The notes: generated by a model from the letters alone, not told the origin. A stretch of DNA of 64,000 bases from G965276765 sp965276825 (GCA_965276825.1 OZ255630.1:2418001-2482000), one strand, 5' to 3'; numbered from the stretch's first letter, positions 28,176-36,818 are shown. Program-made: numbers and translations.

Positions 28176-28631
28176 TCAGCGGGTGAGGCGGGCCTCGGGA
28201 TCCCGGGCCATCTCGTCGATGGACGCGGGGAGCGAGTGAGAGGCCACGTCCTCCAGCGTCACGTGGTCGAGCACGGCGCGCAGGCTGGCCCGCAGCGCCA
28301 CCCACACCTCGCTCAGGTGGACCGCGGCGCCCACGTAGGTGACCTCCTCGGGGCGCAGTCCCCGCACGCTGGCGAGCGGGCCGTCGGTCGCCCTGATGAT
28401 GTCGGCGATGTGGATCTCGCTCGCCGGCCGCGCCAGCCAGTACCCGCCGTCAGCACCGCGCCGGCTGTTGAGGAGCCCGTGGTGGCGGAGCTCGGTGAGG
28501 ATGCTCTCGAGGAACTTGGGGGGGATCTGCTGGATCTCCGCCAGCCGCTCACCCTTGATCGGGCCGCCGCCGTCGGCGGCCAGCTCGACGAGGGCCCGCA
28601 CGGCGTAGTCGGCCTTGGCGGACACCTGCAC
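28176..28631 (-). CDS. Rrf2-family transcriptional regulator
   Basis: 151 aa. Winged-helix N-terminus VSAKADYAVRALVELA, recognition region IQQIPPKFLESILTELRHHGLLNSRRGADGGYWLARP, and dimerisation helix IHIADIIRATDG are typical of Rrf2. The three cysteines that bind an Fe-S cluster in IscR and RsrR are absent (no Cys at all), so it is not a cluster sensor. Target genes are unknown; it is upstream of pstS on the same strand, separated by 210 nt. Confidence 0.88.
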   Translation of the reverse strand: MQVSAKADYAVRALVELAADGGGPIKGERLAEIQQIPPKFLESILTELRHHGLLNSRRGADGGYWLARPASEIHIADIIRATDGPLASVRGLRPEEVTYVGAAVHLSEVWVALRASLRAVLDHVTLEDVASHSLPASIDEMARDPEARLTR

Positions 28632-28667
28632 CGCCTCATCATGCCCGTCCGGGGAAGGGCGCGGCCC

Positions 28668-29132
28668 CTAGGACCCGGGCGGTGGCACGTAGGTGGCCCG
28701 GGTGAAGCGACCGGCGTGGGCCTCGAGGACCCACACCGAGCCCTTGGCCTGGCGCGGCCGGTGGCCGAGGTCGAGGCGATCCTCGTCGGCGAGGGCCACG
28801 AGCACGTCGGGGATGACGTCGCCGTGGGTGCACAGGGCCGCCTTCTCGTCGGCGAGGGCCCGCACCAGGGCCAGGGCCGACGGCCCCGCGCCCTCCGCCA
28901 GGTCGTCGACCGGCTCGACCCGGAGGCTCAGGTGGGCGCCGAGCGGGCCGACGGTCTGCAGGCACCGCTCGTAGGGGCTCGACAGGATCCGCTGCGGCGA
29001 GTGGTCCTCGGCCAGCGAGCTGATCGCCTCGGCCTGCCTCCCGCCCTTGGCCGACAGCGGCCTGAGGCGGTCGTCCCCCGGCCAGTCCCTCCTCGAGCCG
29101 GCGTGGGCGTGTCGGATCAGCAACAGCGGCAC
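28668..29132 (-). CDS. SixA-like histidine phosphatase
   Basis: 154 aa. The histidine-phosphatase motif LLLIRHAHAGSR starts the protein. SSPYERCLQT supplies the second Arg and CTHGDVIPDV the second His, so the active site is complete. Small members of this family (SixA) remove phosphate from phosphohistidine; the substrate here is not known. GTG start. Confidence 0.85.
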   Translation of the reverse strand: MPLLLIRHAHAGSRRDWPGDDRLRPLSAKGGRQAEAISSLAEDHSPQRILSSPYERCLQTVGPLGAHLSLRVEPVDDLAEGAGPSALALVRALADEKAALCTHGDVIPDVLVALADEDRLDLGHRPRQAKGSVWVLEAHAGRFTRATYVPPPGS

Positions 29133-29224
29133 GGGCGACAGTCTGACAGGATCCCGGGCCTCGCGTCCCTTGCGCCCGTGCTCCGACCGCAGCGGGCGCT
29201 CACCGAGCCCCTACCCTGGCCGCC

Positions 29225-30286
29225 GTGACCCTCCCCATCGGCGCCGATGGCGCCGTCGCGGCCCCGGCCGCCCGTCTCGGGCCGTGGCGCCGTGGCGTCA
29301 GGGAGATCGGGCTGGCCATGATCACCGCCGGGGTGATCGTGCTGGCCTTCCTGCTCTACCAGCTCTTCGGCACCTCGCTCACCGAGCAGCGGGACCAGTC
29401 GCGCCTGGCTCAGGCCTTCCACCAGGCCGAGCGGGTCGCCGGTCGGGTCCACGGTGGCGGGGTCGACGGGTCCACGGTCGGCGGCGGCCCCGGCGGCGGG
29501 GGCAACGCCGGCGGCGCGACGGGCGGGTCGCTGTCGCCCAGCACGCCGACGGGGGTGGCCGTCGCCCACCTCGTGATCCCGAGGATCGGCGTGGACAAGT
29601 TCGTCGTGCAGGGCACCGGCGAGCAGCAGCTGGCGCAGGGGCCAGGTCACTACGTCGGCACGCCGATGCCGGGCCAGGCGGGCAACGTGGGCATCGCCGG
29701 TCACCGCACGACCTACGGCGCCCCCTTCTTCGACCTCGACCACCTGGGCGTCGGCAACCCGATCTACCTGACGGTCACGTCGGGGCGGACCTTCGTGTAC
29801 CGGGTGACCGCGTCGAGGGTGGTGTCACCCGGCGACATCGCCGTGCTCGACGCCACCACGTCACCGACCCTCACGCTGACCACGTGCACGCCCCGCTTCA
29901 CCGCCACCTCCCGTCTGGTCGTGACCGCCGCGCTGGTCGGCCGGCCGCCGCCCGCCCCGACCACGGGCGCGCGCACGGCGACGACCCCCACGACCACCAC
30001 TCCCACGACCACCGCGCCGACGACCGACACCCCGACCACCGCCGTCCCCGCGGCGGGCGCGGCACTGGCCTCGTCGGGCCTGGCATCGGGGAACCCGGCT
30101 GCGTGGCCGCCGACGATCGGCTGGGGCGTGGGCTTCCTGGCCCTCTGGATCGCCACCCGGGTCCTCACGGCGAGGACGCGCCGGTGGCGTCGGGCCGGGA
30201 CCTTCGTGGCCGGCTCGGCCGTGTGCCTGGTCCCGCTGTGGTTCTGCTTCGAAAACGTCGTCCGCCTGCTGCCCGCCAGCGTCTGA
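29225..30286 (+). CDS. srtE: Class E sortase with C-terminal transmembrane pair
   Basis: 353 aa. Transmembrane helix at about 29-48, a Gly/Ser-rich spacer, then the sortase barrel: VAHLVIPRIGVDKFVVQGT, catalytic His160 in GIAGHRTTYGAPF, Cys221 in TLTLTTCTPRFTATSRL and Arg230. This is the class E pattern; such enzymes attach proteins to peptidoglycan through an LAxTG-like signal. After the barrel come a Thr/Pro-rich linker (about 240-275) and two more transmembrane helices (about 297-312 and 328-345), unusual for sortases. GTG 7 nt after TACCCT (leaderless). No obvious sortase substrate is adjacent. Confidence 0.9.
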   Translation: MTLPIGADGAVAAPAARLGPWRRGVREIGLAMITAGVIVLAFLLYQLFGTSLTEQRDQSRLAQAFHQAERVAGRVHGGGVDGSTVGGGPGGGGNAGGATGGSLSPSTPTGVAVAHLVIPRIGVDKFVVQGTGEQQLAQGPGHYVGTPMPGQAGNVGIAGHRTTYGAPFFDLDHLGVGNPIYLTVTSGRTFVYRVTASRVVSPGDIAVLDATTSPTLTLTTCTPRFTATSRLVVTAALVGRPPPAPTTGARTATTPTTTTPTTTAPTTDTPTTAVPAAGAALASSGLASGNPAAWPPTIGWGVGFLALWIATRVLTARTRRWRRAGTFVAGSAVCLVPLWFCFENVVRLLPASV

Positions 30287-30345
30287 GACCCGCCAGCGGC
30301 CCGAGACTCGCCTCCGTCGAGAGCCTGGCCGGTATCGTCTCGCCG

Positions 30346-31086
30346 GTGTCCGGTCGGGTCCTCGTGCTCCAGCACCACCACGACGACGGCATCGACCTGC
30401 TCGGCACCCACCTCCGTCGCGGTGGCCTCGACCTCGACGTGGTCGCCGTGCACGACGGCGACGCCGTGCCCGTCGAGCCCGACCACGACGCCCTCGTGGT
30501 GCTCGGCGGCGAGATGGACGTGTGGCAGGAGGACCTGCACCCGTGGCTGGCCGACGAGAAGGCGCTCCTGCGGTGGTGGGCCGCCACCGGCCGTGGACCG
30601 CTCCTCGGCATCCGCCTCGGACACCAGCTCCTCGCCGATGCCCTCGGGGGGGTCGTCGGGCCGAGGGCCGTGCCCGAGGCCGGCGTCACGACCGTACGCC
30701 GGCTTCTCGCCGCCACCGGCGACCCCCTCATCGGGCCGCTCGGCGAGGCCTGGCCGGTCCTGCAGTGGCACGGCGCCGAGGTGCAGGCCCCCCCTCCGGG
30801 CGCCACCGTGCTGGCCACCAACGACGCGTGCGTCGTGCAGGCCATGCGCGTCGGGCGGTGCTGGTGGGGGGTGCAGTTCCACCCCGAGGTCGGCCCCGAT
30901 GCCGCCGCCCGCTGGGGCCGGGAGGACGGCTTCGCCCATGTGCTCTCGGCCAGCGGCGGCCCGGGCGCGCTCGACGCCTTCCCCGGCGAGCTGGCCGGCG
31001 CACGCCACGGACTCGACGTGGTCGCCGCCCGCCTGGCGGCATCGCTCGTGACCCTCGCCGCCGGCGCTCCCCCCCGGACGGCGTGA
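30346..31086 (+). CDS. Class I glutamine amidotransferase-fold protein with catalytic Cys replaced by Arg
   Basis: 246 aa. GATase-1 fold: LVVLGGEMDVW near the N-terminus, nucleophile elbow LLGIRLGHQLLADALGG and the His-Glu pair in WGVQFHPEV. The elbow normally reads GxCxGxQ; here residue 90 is Arg (CGC at 30613), one base from TGC. The remaining elbow residues and the His are kept. Free-standing members act on small amide or glutamyl substrates, but this one should be unable to hydrolyse glutamine. GTG 7 nt after TATCGT (leaderless). Confidence 0.85.
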   Translation: MSGRVLVLQHHHDDGIDLLGTHLRRGGLDLDVVAVHDGDAVPVEPDHDALVVLGGEMDVWQEDLHPWLADEKALLRWWAATGRGPLLGIRLGHQLLADALGGVVGPRAVPEAGVTTVRRLLAATGDPLIGPLGEAWPVLQWHGAEVQAPPPGATVLATNDACVVQAMRVGRCWWGVQFHPEVGPDAAARWGREDGFAHVLSASGGPGALDAFPGELAGARHGLDVVAARLAASLVTLAAGAPPRTA

Positions 31087-31105
31087 CCGGCGGCGACGCT
31101 CGGCG

Positions 31106-31564
31106 TCAGGCCAGGTCGAGAACCGGGACGAGGGCGTCGAGCACCGGGCGGTCCCGGTCGTAGCTGAGGCGCCTGCGGGCCTCGGCGATCGGCACCCAGC
31201 GCGCGTCGTCGACCTCGTTGTCCGCGCCGGGTGCGCCCGCGACGACGGTCATCGCCCAGTAGCGCACCGCCTTGGTCCGACCGCTGCGGTCGACGTAGGT
31301 GGTGCCGGGCAGCTCGGGGCCGAGGCGGCCGACGACGCGCGACTCCTCCTCGACCTCGCGCACCGCCGCCTCCTCGTCGGTCTCCCCCGGATCGACCTTG
31401 CCCTTGGGCAGGCTCCAGTCGTCGTAACGGGGCCGGTGGACCAGCACCACCTCGATCGAGCCGTGGCCGCCGTGTTGCCACACCACCCCGCCGGCGGCGC
31501 GCACGACGACCGAAGGGTCACCCGTCGGCGGCGTGCCGACCGGGTCGATTCCCGGCGCGGTCAC
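31106..31564 (-). CDS. Nudix hydrolase (MutT-like)
   Basis: 152 aa. The Nudix box GKVDPGETDEEAAVREVEEESRV has all metal-binding Glu residues; the final Gly is changed. Upstream, VVRAAGGVVWQ and YDDWSLPKGK are typical of the MutT/Ap4A group. Its GTG overlaps the ppk stop (GTGA), so it is coupled to ppk. A ppk-mutT neighbourhood also occurs in mycobacteria, but there the Nudix protein carries an extra histidine-phosphatase domain that is missing here. The substrate is unknown. Confidence 0.9.
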   Translation of the reverse strand: MTAPGIDPVGTPPTGDPSVVVRAAGGVVWQHGGHGSIEVVLVHRPRYDDWSLPKGKVDPGETDEEAAVREVEEESRVVGRLGPELPGTTYVDRSGRTKAVRYWAMTVVAGAPGADNEVDDARWVPIAEARRRLSYDRDRPVLDALVPVLDLA

Positions 31565-33999
31565 GACTCCTCGAGCCTGCCGGCGTCGGCCTCCCTGCGG
31601 ACCCTGGCCCGCTCGGTGGCCTGGTGCTGGAAGAAGCGCTGCGCGTTCACGTGGGTCCTCTGCGGCACCTCGGTCCACGTGCCGTCGCCCTTGAGCTCCC
31701 ACGCGAGGGTGTCGTCGGCCAGCTCCACCTCGAGGATCTCGCGGAGGCGGTCGGTCAGCGGGTCGGGCACCGGGACGATCGCCTCGACGCGGCGGTCGAG
31801 GTTGCGCTCCATCATGTCGGCGGAGCCGAGGTAGCACTCGCCACCGGCCGGGACGCCGCCCGTGGGACCGGCGCCGTCCTGAGCCGTGGCGCCGGCGCCG
31901 AAGTAGTAGATCCGGGAGTGCTCGAGGTAGCGCCCGAGGAGGCTGCGGACCCGGATCGTGTCGCTCAGGCCGGGGACACCGGGGCGCAGGCAGCAGATCG
32001 ACCGGGTGATCAGGTCGATCTCGACGCCGGCGGCCGACGCCTCGTAGAGCGCGTCGATGATCTCGCCGTCGACCAGGCTGTTGAGCTTCCAGACGATCCG
32101 ACCCTGCGGTCCGAGGCGCGTCTCCCGAGCCACCAGCTCGAGCATCCGGCGGCGGAGTCCGGTGGGGGCGACGATCAGCTTCCTGTAGTCGACGCGGCGG
32201 CTGTAGCCGGTGAGGTAGTTGAACAGGTCGGTCAGGTCGGCGCCGAGCGCGGGAGACGCGGTGAAGACCCCGAGGTCCTCGTAGACCCTGGCCGTCGTCG
32301 AGTTGTAGTTGCCGGTGCCGATGTGGCAGTACCTGCGGATCCCGTCGGCTTCCTGGCGCACGACGAGCGCCGTCTTGGAGTGGGTCTTCAACCCGACCAG
32401 CCCGTAGACCACGTGGACGCCGGCGCGCTCGAGGGCCCGGGCCCAGTTGATGTTGGCCGCCTCGTCACCGCGCGCCTTGAGCTCGACGAGCGCGGCGACC
32501 TGCTTGCCCCGCTCGGCGGCGCGGATCAGCGCCTGGACGACCGGGCTGTCCCCTGATGTCCGGTACAGGGTCTGTTTGATGGTCAGCACGGCCGGGTCGC
32601 GCGACGCCTGGGTGATGAAAGCCTCGACCGACGCGGTGAAGCTGTCGTAGGGATGGTGGACGAGGATGTCGCCGGCCCGGATGGCGGCGAACACGTCGGC
32701 GTCGTCGCCGTCGACCCCGACCAGCTCCGGTGGGGTGATCGGGACGAACACGTCGTCCTTCAGCTCGGGGCGGTCCAGGTCGTGGACCGCCCACAATCCG
32801 GTGAGGTCGAGGGGACCGGTGACGTCGTAGACGTCGTCGGGTCCGAGGTCGAGCTCGCGCAGCAGGAGGGTCCGCACCTCGTCGGTGACCGAGGCATCCA
32901 CCTCGAGGCGCACGGCGCGCCCGAAGCGACGGCGGCGCAGCTCCAGCTCGACGGCGACGAGCAGGTCGTCGGCCTCGTCCTCCTCGAGGATCAGGTCCAC
33001 GTTCCTGGTGACCCGGAAGGGGTGGTGGCTCTCGATCTCCATACCGGGGAACAGCGTCTCGAGGTGGGCGGCGATGACCTGCTCCAGGGCGACGAAGCGG
33101 CGCCCGTCGGGCAGCACCAGGAAGCCAGGGAGGAGGGGGGGGACCTTGAGGCGGGCGAATCGGCGCTGTCCGGCGACGGGATCCCTGACGATCACCGCCA
33201 GGTTGAGCGAGAGGTTGGAGATGTAGGGGAACGGGTGGCCCGGGTCCACGGCGAGCGGGGTCAGCACCGGGAAGATCTGCGCTTCGAACACCTCACGCAG
33301 CCACGACCGGTCCTCGTCGTCCAGGGCGTCCACGTCCACGATGACCACGTTGCGCTCGGCCAGCTCGGGCAGCACGCCCTCGTAGAGCAGCTCCCGCCGG
33401 CGCTCGAGGAGCGCACCCACCTCGGTCCTTATCGCCTTGAGCTGGTCGATGACCGACAGCCCGTCGGGCGCCGTGCCCCCGACGCCGGCGGCCTGCTGGT
33501 CCTTGAGGCCGGCCACCCGGACCTGGAAGAACTCGTCGAGGTTGGAGGAGAAGATGGCGAGGAACTTGAGCCGCTCGAGCAGCGGCTGATCCGGCGACGC
33601 CGCCAGTGCCATCACCCTGTTGTCGAAGTCGAGGGTCGACAGCTCCCGGTTGAGGTAGCGGTGGGAGCCGTCGGTGATGACCTCCGCGGGCGGGAGGTCC
33701 TCGACGCCGACACCGAGCCTGGCCGCCGACGCGGCCGGGTGCGCGGCCGCCCGCTCGACGACCTCCCTGGCCACCGAGCTGCGATCGTCGCCCGGCCCGC
33801 GGACCTCACCCGGGCCGGGGACCTCACCCGGGCCGGGGACCTCACCCGGGCCGGGGACCTCACCCGGGCCGGGGACCTCACCCGGGCCGGGGGCCTCGCC
33901 TGTGGGGCGGCCTTCGGCGGCCGCCTCCGGCCGCTCCGGTGCCGGCGCGCCGGCCCGGGCCGCCGCCCGCTTCGGCGTGGGTGCGTGGTCGTGGTTCAT
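31561..33999 (-). CDS. ppk1: Polyphosphate kinase 1
   Basis: 812 aa. It reversibly polymerises ATP terminal phosphate into polyphosphate. PPK1 motifs: YLNRELSTLDFDNRVM, FLAIFSSNLDEFFQVRVAGL, PYISNLSLNLAV, YDSFTASVEAFITQAS, and two histidine-bearing active-site segments: VGLKTHSKTALVVRQ, holding the autophosphorylated His, and SADMMERNLDRRVE. The first 120 residues are an added, low-complexity extension with five PGEVPG-type hexapeptides. ATG 33999 chosen. Coupled to a Nudix gene; near the pst/RegX3 locus, consistent with phosphate storage. Confidence 0.96.
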   Translation of the reverse strand: MNHDHAPTPKRAAARAGAPAPERPEAAAEGRPTGEAPGPGEVPGPGEVPGPGEVPGPGEVPGPGEVRGPGDDRSSVAREVVERAAAHPAASAARLGVGVEDLPPAEVITDGSHRYLNRELSTLDFDNRVMALAASPDQPLLERLKFLAIFSSNLDEFFQVRVAGLKDQQAAGVGGTAPDGLSVIDQLKAIRTEVGALLERRRELLYEGVLPELAERNVVIVDVDALDDEDRSWLREVFEAQIFPVLTPLAVDPGHPFPYISNLSLNLAVIVRDPVAGQRRFARLKVPPLLPGFLVLPDGRRFVALEQVIAAHLETLFPGMEIESHHPFRVTRNVDLILEEDEADDLLVAVELELRRRRFGRAVRLEVDASVTDEVRTLLLRELDLGPDDVYDVTGPLDLTGLWAVHDLDRPELKDDVFVPITPPELVGVDGDDADVFAAIRAGDILVHHPYDSFTASVEAFITQASRDPAVLTIKQTLYRTSGDSPVVQALIRAAERGKQVAALVELKARGDEAANINWARALERAGVHVVYGLVGLKTHSKTALVVRQEADGIRRYCHIGTGNYNSTTARVYEDLGVFTASPALGADLTDLFNYLTGYSRRVDYRKLIVAPTGLRRRMLELVARETRLGPQGRIVWKLNSLVDGEIIDALYEASAAGVEIDLITRSICCLRPGVPGLSDTIRVRSLLGRYLEHSRIYYFGAGATAQDGAGPTGGVPAGGECYLGSADMMERNLDRRVEAIVPVPDPLTDRLREILEVELADDTLAWELKGDGTWTEVPQRTHVNAQRFFQHQATERARVRREADAGRLEES
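33801..33890 (-). repeat. 18-bp in-frame minisatellite at the ppk 5' end
   Basis: Five perfect 18-bp units (starts 33801, 33819, 33837, 33855, 33873) plus a degenerate sixth, encoding repeated Pro-Gly-Glu-Val-Pro-Gly. Copy-number change keeps the frame, so the PPK N-terminal linker length may vary between strains. Confidence 0.95.
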
Positions 34000-34183
34000 C
34001 GACCCGCCCGACCGGTCGCGAGGCGGTGGGGGCGCGCCGGCGGGCAGCGCCAGCCGGGCGACCTCGGGCCCCCGGCGGGAGCGGGACACGGCCCGCCAGG
34101 CGCGGCGCCACCACGATGCTGAAGCGCCGGCCGATGACCGGCCGGTCGACACGCCACCTGCCGAGGTCACCGAGCCGGTCCCG

Positions 34184-34465
34184 CTAGCGAGAGCCGGCTT
34201 CGTCCTCGGGCAGCCCGAGGTCCCAGTCGAGGAGCAGGTTCTCCCGCTCGGCGTCGCGCACGACCCGTTCGCGGTTGCGGCGGAACTGCGGATCGTGGGG
34301 CGGCAGCAGCAGCAGCCTGGCCATGGCCCGCTGGCGGAACTGCTCGATGCCGGAGCGGTCGCCGAAGTCCGAGTCGACCCGCCAGTGCGGTGCCACCGGC
34401 CCCAGGTACACGACCCGGATGTGGCCCCGCGGGGGTGCCTGCGGCTCGGTCTGCTGCTCTGACAT
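34184..34465 (-). CDS. Small conserved-looking hypothetical protein
   Basis: 93 aa. Sequence is orderly rather than low-complexity: a beta-like start (HIRVVYLGPVAPHW), then an Arg/Leu-rich helical region (IEQFRQRAMARLLLLPPHDPQFRRNRERVVRDAERENLLL) and DWDLGLPEDEAGSR. No family is recognised. ATG 8 nt after TAGGAT, so probably leaderless. It lies between leuA and ppk on the same strand. The following 184 nt before ppk show no gene. Confidence 0.65.
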   Translation of the reverse strand: MSEQQTEPQAPPRGHIRVVYLGPVAPHWRVDSDFGDRSGIEQFRQRAMARLLLLPPHDPQFRRNRERVVRDAERENLLLDWDLGLPEDEAGSR

Positions 34466-34476
34466 GACCGGCGATC

Positions 34477-36204
34477 CTACGCTGGCGGGGAGGACGCCGC
34501 AGGAGGGCGCCGGTCGCGCAGCCGGTTGGCCGCGCTGATGACCGCTCGCAGGCTGGCATCGAGGGTGCTCGTGTCCATCCCCACCCCCCAGGTGCTGCCG
34601 CCCTCGGGACCAGCCACCTCGACGTAGGCCGCCGCCGAAGCCTCCGCCCCTTCGGTGAGGGCGTGCTGGTGGTAGTCGCGCACGGCCACCTGGAGGGCGA
34701 GACCGTCGCGCAGGCCGGCGACCAGCGCGGCGACCGGACCGTTGCCCGTGCCGACGAGCGTCTCGTGCCTCCCGTCGACGAGGACCTGCGCGGCCACCCG
34801 GGTGACGCTCTCGCCATCGACGCTCGAGGAGCTGACCTCGGCGGAGACCAGCCGGATGCCGGCGTCATCGGGGAGGTAGGCCCGGCTGAACACGTCCCAC
34901 AGTTCACCGGGCTTGATCTCGGTCCCGGAGGTCTCGGTGACGGCCTGGATCTCCTTGGAGAACTCGACCTGCAGCTGCCGGGGCAGGTCGAGGCCGTACT
35001 CCGCGTCCATGACGTAGGCCACGCCGCCCTTGCCCGACTGGCTGTTGACCCGGATGATGGCCTCGTAGGTCCGGCCGGTGTGCTTGGGGTCGACGGGGAG
35101 GTACGGGACCTCCCAGACGTCGTAGTCGTCGGGGAGGGCGGCCATGCCCTTCTTGATGGCGTCCTGGTGGGAGCCGGAGAAGGCGGTGTAGACGAGGTCG
35201 CCGACGTAGGGGTGGCGGGGGTGGACCGGCAGCCGGTTGCAGTGCTCGGCGACCCGGCGCAGATGGTCGATGTCGTGGATGTCGAGGCGGGGGTCGACGC
35301 CGTCGGAGAAGAGGTTCATGGCCAGGTTGACCACGTCCACGTTGCCGGTGCGCTCGCCGTTGCCGAAGAGGGTGCCCTCGACCCGGTCGGCGCCCGCCAG
35401 CTGGGCCAGCTCGGCCGCGGCCACGGCGGTGCCCCGGTCGTTGTGGGGGTGGACGCTCAGGACCACCGAGTCCCGGTTGGCGATGGTGCGGCCGAACCAC
35501 TCGATCACGTCCGCGTAGAGGTTGGGCCCGTACATCTCCACGGTGTTGGGGAGGTTGATGATCATCGGGCTCGCCGGACCCGGCTCGATGACGTCCATCA
35601 CCGCCTCGCAGATCTCCACCGCGAAGTCGGGCTCGGTGCCGGTGAAGCTCTCCGGCGAGTACTCGTAGACGAGCTCCGTGCCGGGCACCGACGTCTCCAT
35701 CTTCTTGATCATGCGAGCGGCGGAGGTGGCGATGTCGACGATGCCGCTGCGCTCGAGGCCGAACACCACCCGACGCTGCAGGGTCGACGTCGAGTTGTAG
35801 AAGTGCACGATAGCCCTCGCGGAGCCGGCGATCGACTCGAAGGTCCGCTCGATCAGCTCGGGACGGCACTGCACGAGCACCTGGATGGTCACGTCGTCGG
35901 GGACCCTGTCCTCGTCGATGATCTGGCGGATGAAGTCGAAGTCGGGTTGCGAGGCGGCGGGGAAGCCGACCTCGATCTCCTTGAACCCCATCGAGACGAG
36001 GGCCTCGAAGAGCTGCAGCTTGCGGGCCGGGTCCATGGGGTCGATCAGGGCCTGGTTGCCGTCACGCAGGTCCACGCTGCACCAGCGCGGCGCCGCCGCC
36101 AGCCTGCGGTCCGGCCACGTGCGGTCGGGCAGCTCGAGGGGCACGACGGCCTGATACCTGTCGAAGGGCATGTCGCAGGGCGTCGGGTAGGCGTAGGCGG
36201 TCAT
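34477..36204 (-). CDS. leuA: 2-isopropylmalate synthase (LeuA type 2)
   Basis: 575 aa. It condenses acetyl-CoA with 2-oxoisovalerate, the first committed step of leucine synthesis. Motifs: CSVDLRDGNQALIDPM (metal Asp and catalytic Arg), GFKEIEVGFPAASQPDFDF, VVLSVHPHNDRGTAVA (HxH-type metal ligands) and EGTLFGNGERTGNVDVV. The C-terminal regulatory domain (about 430-560) provides leucine feedback. ATG 36204 has GGAG 7 nt upstream. A leader peptide with a leucine run and a G+C-rich segment ending in six U residues precede it, indicating transcription attenuation. Confidence 0.96.
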   Translation of the reverse strand: MTAYAYPTPCDMPFDRYQAVVPLELPDRTWPDRRLAAAPRWCSVDLRDGNQALIDPMDPARKLQLFEALVSMGFKEIEVGFPAASQPDFDFIRQIIDEDRVPDDVTIQVLVQCRPELIERTFESIAGSARAIVHFYNSTSTLQRRVVFGLERSGIVDIATSAARMIKKMETSVPGTELVYEYSPESFTGTEPDFAVEICEAVMDVIEPGPASPMIINLPNTVEMYGPNLYADVIEWFGRTIANRDSVVLSVHPHNDRGTAVAAAELAQLAGADRVEGTLFGNGERTGNVDVVNLAMNLFSDGVDPRLDIHDIDHLRRVAEHCNRLPVHPRHPYVGDLVYTAFSGSHQDAIKKGMAALPDDYDVWEVPYLPVDPKHTGRTYEAIIRVNSQSGKGGVAYVMDAEYGLDLPRQLQVEFSKEIQAVTETSGTEIKPGELWDVFSRAYLPDDAGIRLVSAEVSSSSVDGESVTRVAAQVLVDGRHETLVGTGNGPVAALVAGLRDGLALQVAVRDYHQHALTEGAEASAAAYVEVAGPEGGSTWGVGMDTSTLDASLRAVISAANRLRDRRPPAASSPPA

Positions 36205-36246
36205 CGGGACTCCAGGGCGGGGAAGGGTCGGGGCGGGGCGGGGAAC

Positions 36247-36295
36247 GAAAAAACCCCCCGGCCCGAGGGCGCAGGAGGCGAGTGGCGAGCACCGG
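36247..36295 (-). terminator. leuA attenuator (intrinsic terminator in the leader)
   Basis: On the leuA transcript, CCCCGG (complement of 36290-36295 region) can pair with CCGGGG immediately before a run of six U (36248-36253). Further G+C-rich complementary stretches lie between it and the leader-peptide stop at 36308. This arrangement, leader peptide then U-tailed hairpin then gene, is the standard layout of an attenuator. I could not fold the alternative structures. Confidence 0.7.
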
Positions 36296-36307
36296 GGCGG
36301 CGCCCGC

Positions 36308-36367
36308 CTAGAGAAGGAGGAGGCAGAGATGGTTGGCGGGGCGCACCAGCGCCAGGCTCTGGGTCAC
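36308..36367 (-). CDS. leuL: leu leader peptide (19 aa, leucine run)
   Basis: GTG 36367 opens a 19-residue frame, Met-Thr-Gln-Ser-Leu-Ala-Leu-Val..., ending Asn-His-Leu-Cys-Leu-Leu-Leu-Leu-stop (TAG 36308). Seven of 19 residues are Leu and five of the last six. AAGGA lies 7 nt before the GTG. It ends 13 nt before the attenuator region and about 100 nt before leuA. When charged leucyl-tRNA is scarce, a ribosome stalled on the leucine run would favour read-through into leuA. Confidence 0.85.
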   Translation of the reverse strand: MTQSLALVRPANHLCLLLL

Positions 36368-36531
36368 CCCTTCATCCTTGGCGCCCCCGGTCGCGCCTGT
36401 CAAGGGAGCCGACCCCTCGACCGGGCCGCCAGCTGAGGGGAAGCTGATGATTGGTGCAGAAATGCCCAAGAGACGGAACCAGAGATGACCACCGTGCGTC
36501 AGTGTGGGTGACGACGGGAGGTCGTGGGAGC

Positions 36532-36768
36532 ATGGACGCATCATGGATGTCGGACGGCAAGTGCCGGGAGCTGCCCCCGGAGACGTTTTTTCCGAGTGAC
36601 GGCGTCGGCGTGGAGCTGGCCCGGCGCATCTGCGCCGACTGCCCCGCCAAGGAGCCGTGCCTGGACTACGCCCTCTACAACCGCATCGAGCATGGGGTCT
36701 GGGGCGGTGCATCCGAGCGCGAACGCCGTCGGATCGCCCGTCGCCGCAGGGCGTCGGTCCCCGGTTGA
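36532..36768 (+). CDS. WhiB-family iron-sulfur transcription factor
   Basis: 78 aa. Four cluster-binding cysteines: Cys in DGKCRELPPETFFP and the CADCPAKEPC motif (CxxC then CxxxxxC overall). The G[VI]WGG turn (HGVWGGASERERRRIARRRR) and basic tail are complete. ATG 36532 gives the standard short N-terminus. The closest pattern is the WhiB2/WhmD type, but I cannot fix the subfamily. It is divergent from the leuA leader and followed by a strong hairpin terminator. Confidence 0.92.
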   Translation: MDASWMSDGKCRELPPETFFPSDGVGVELARRICADCPAKEPCLDYALYNRIEHGVWGGASERERRRIARRRRASVPG

Positions 36769-36818
36769 CCTCGCGGGCGTGGCCCCAGGCACGGCCTCGT
36801 CCCCCCGCCGATCGTCGA

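Noticed and set aside
30601..30640. Calling the GATase-like gene a pseudogene
   Set aside because: The frame is intact from a good promoter to the stop, with the other motifs preserved. One missense codon is not enough to call it broken.
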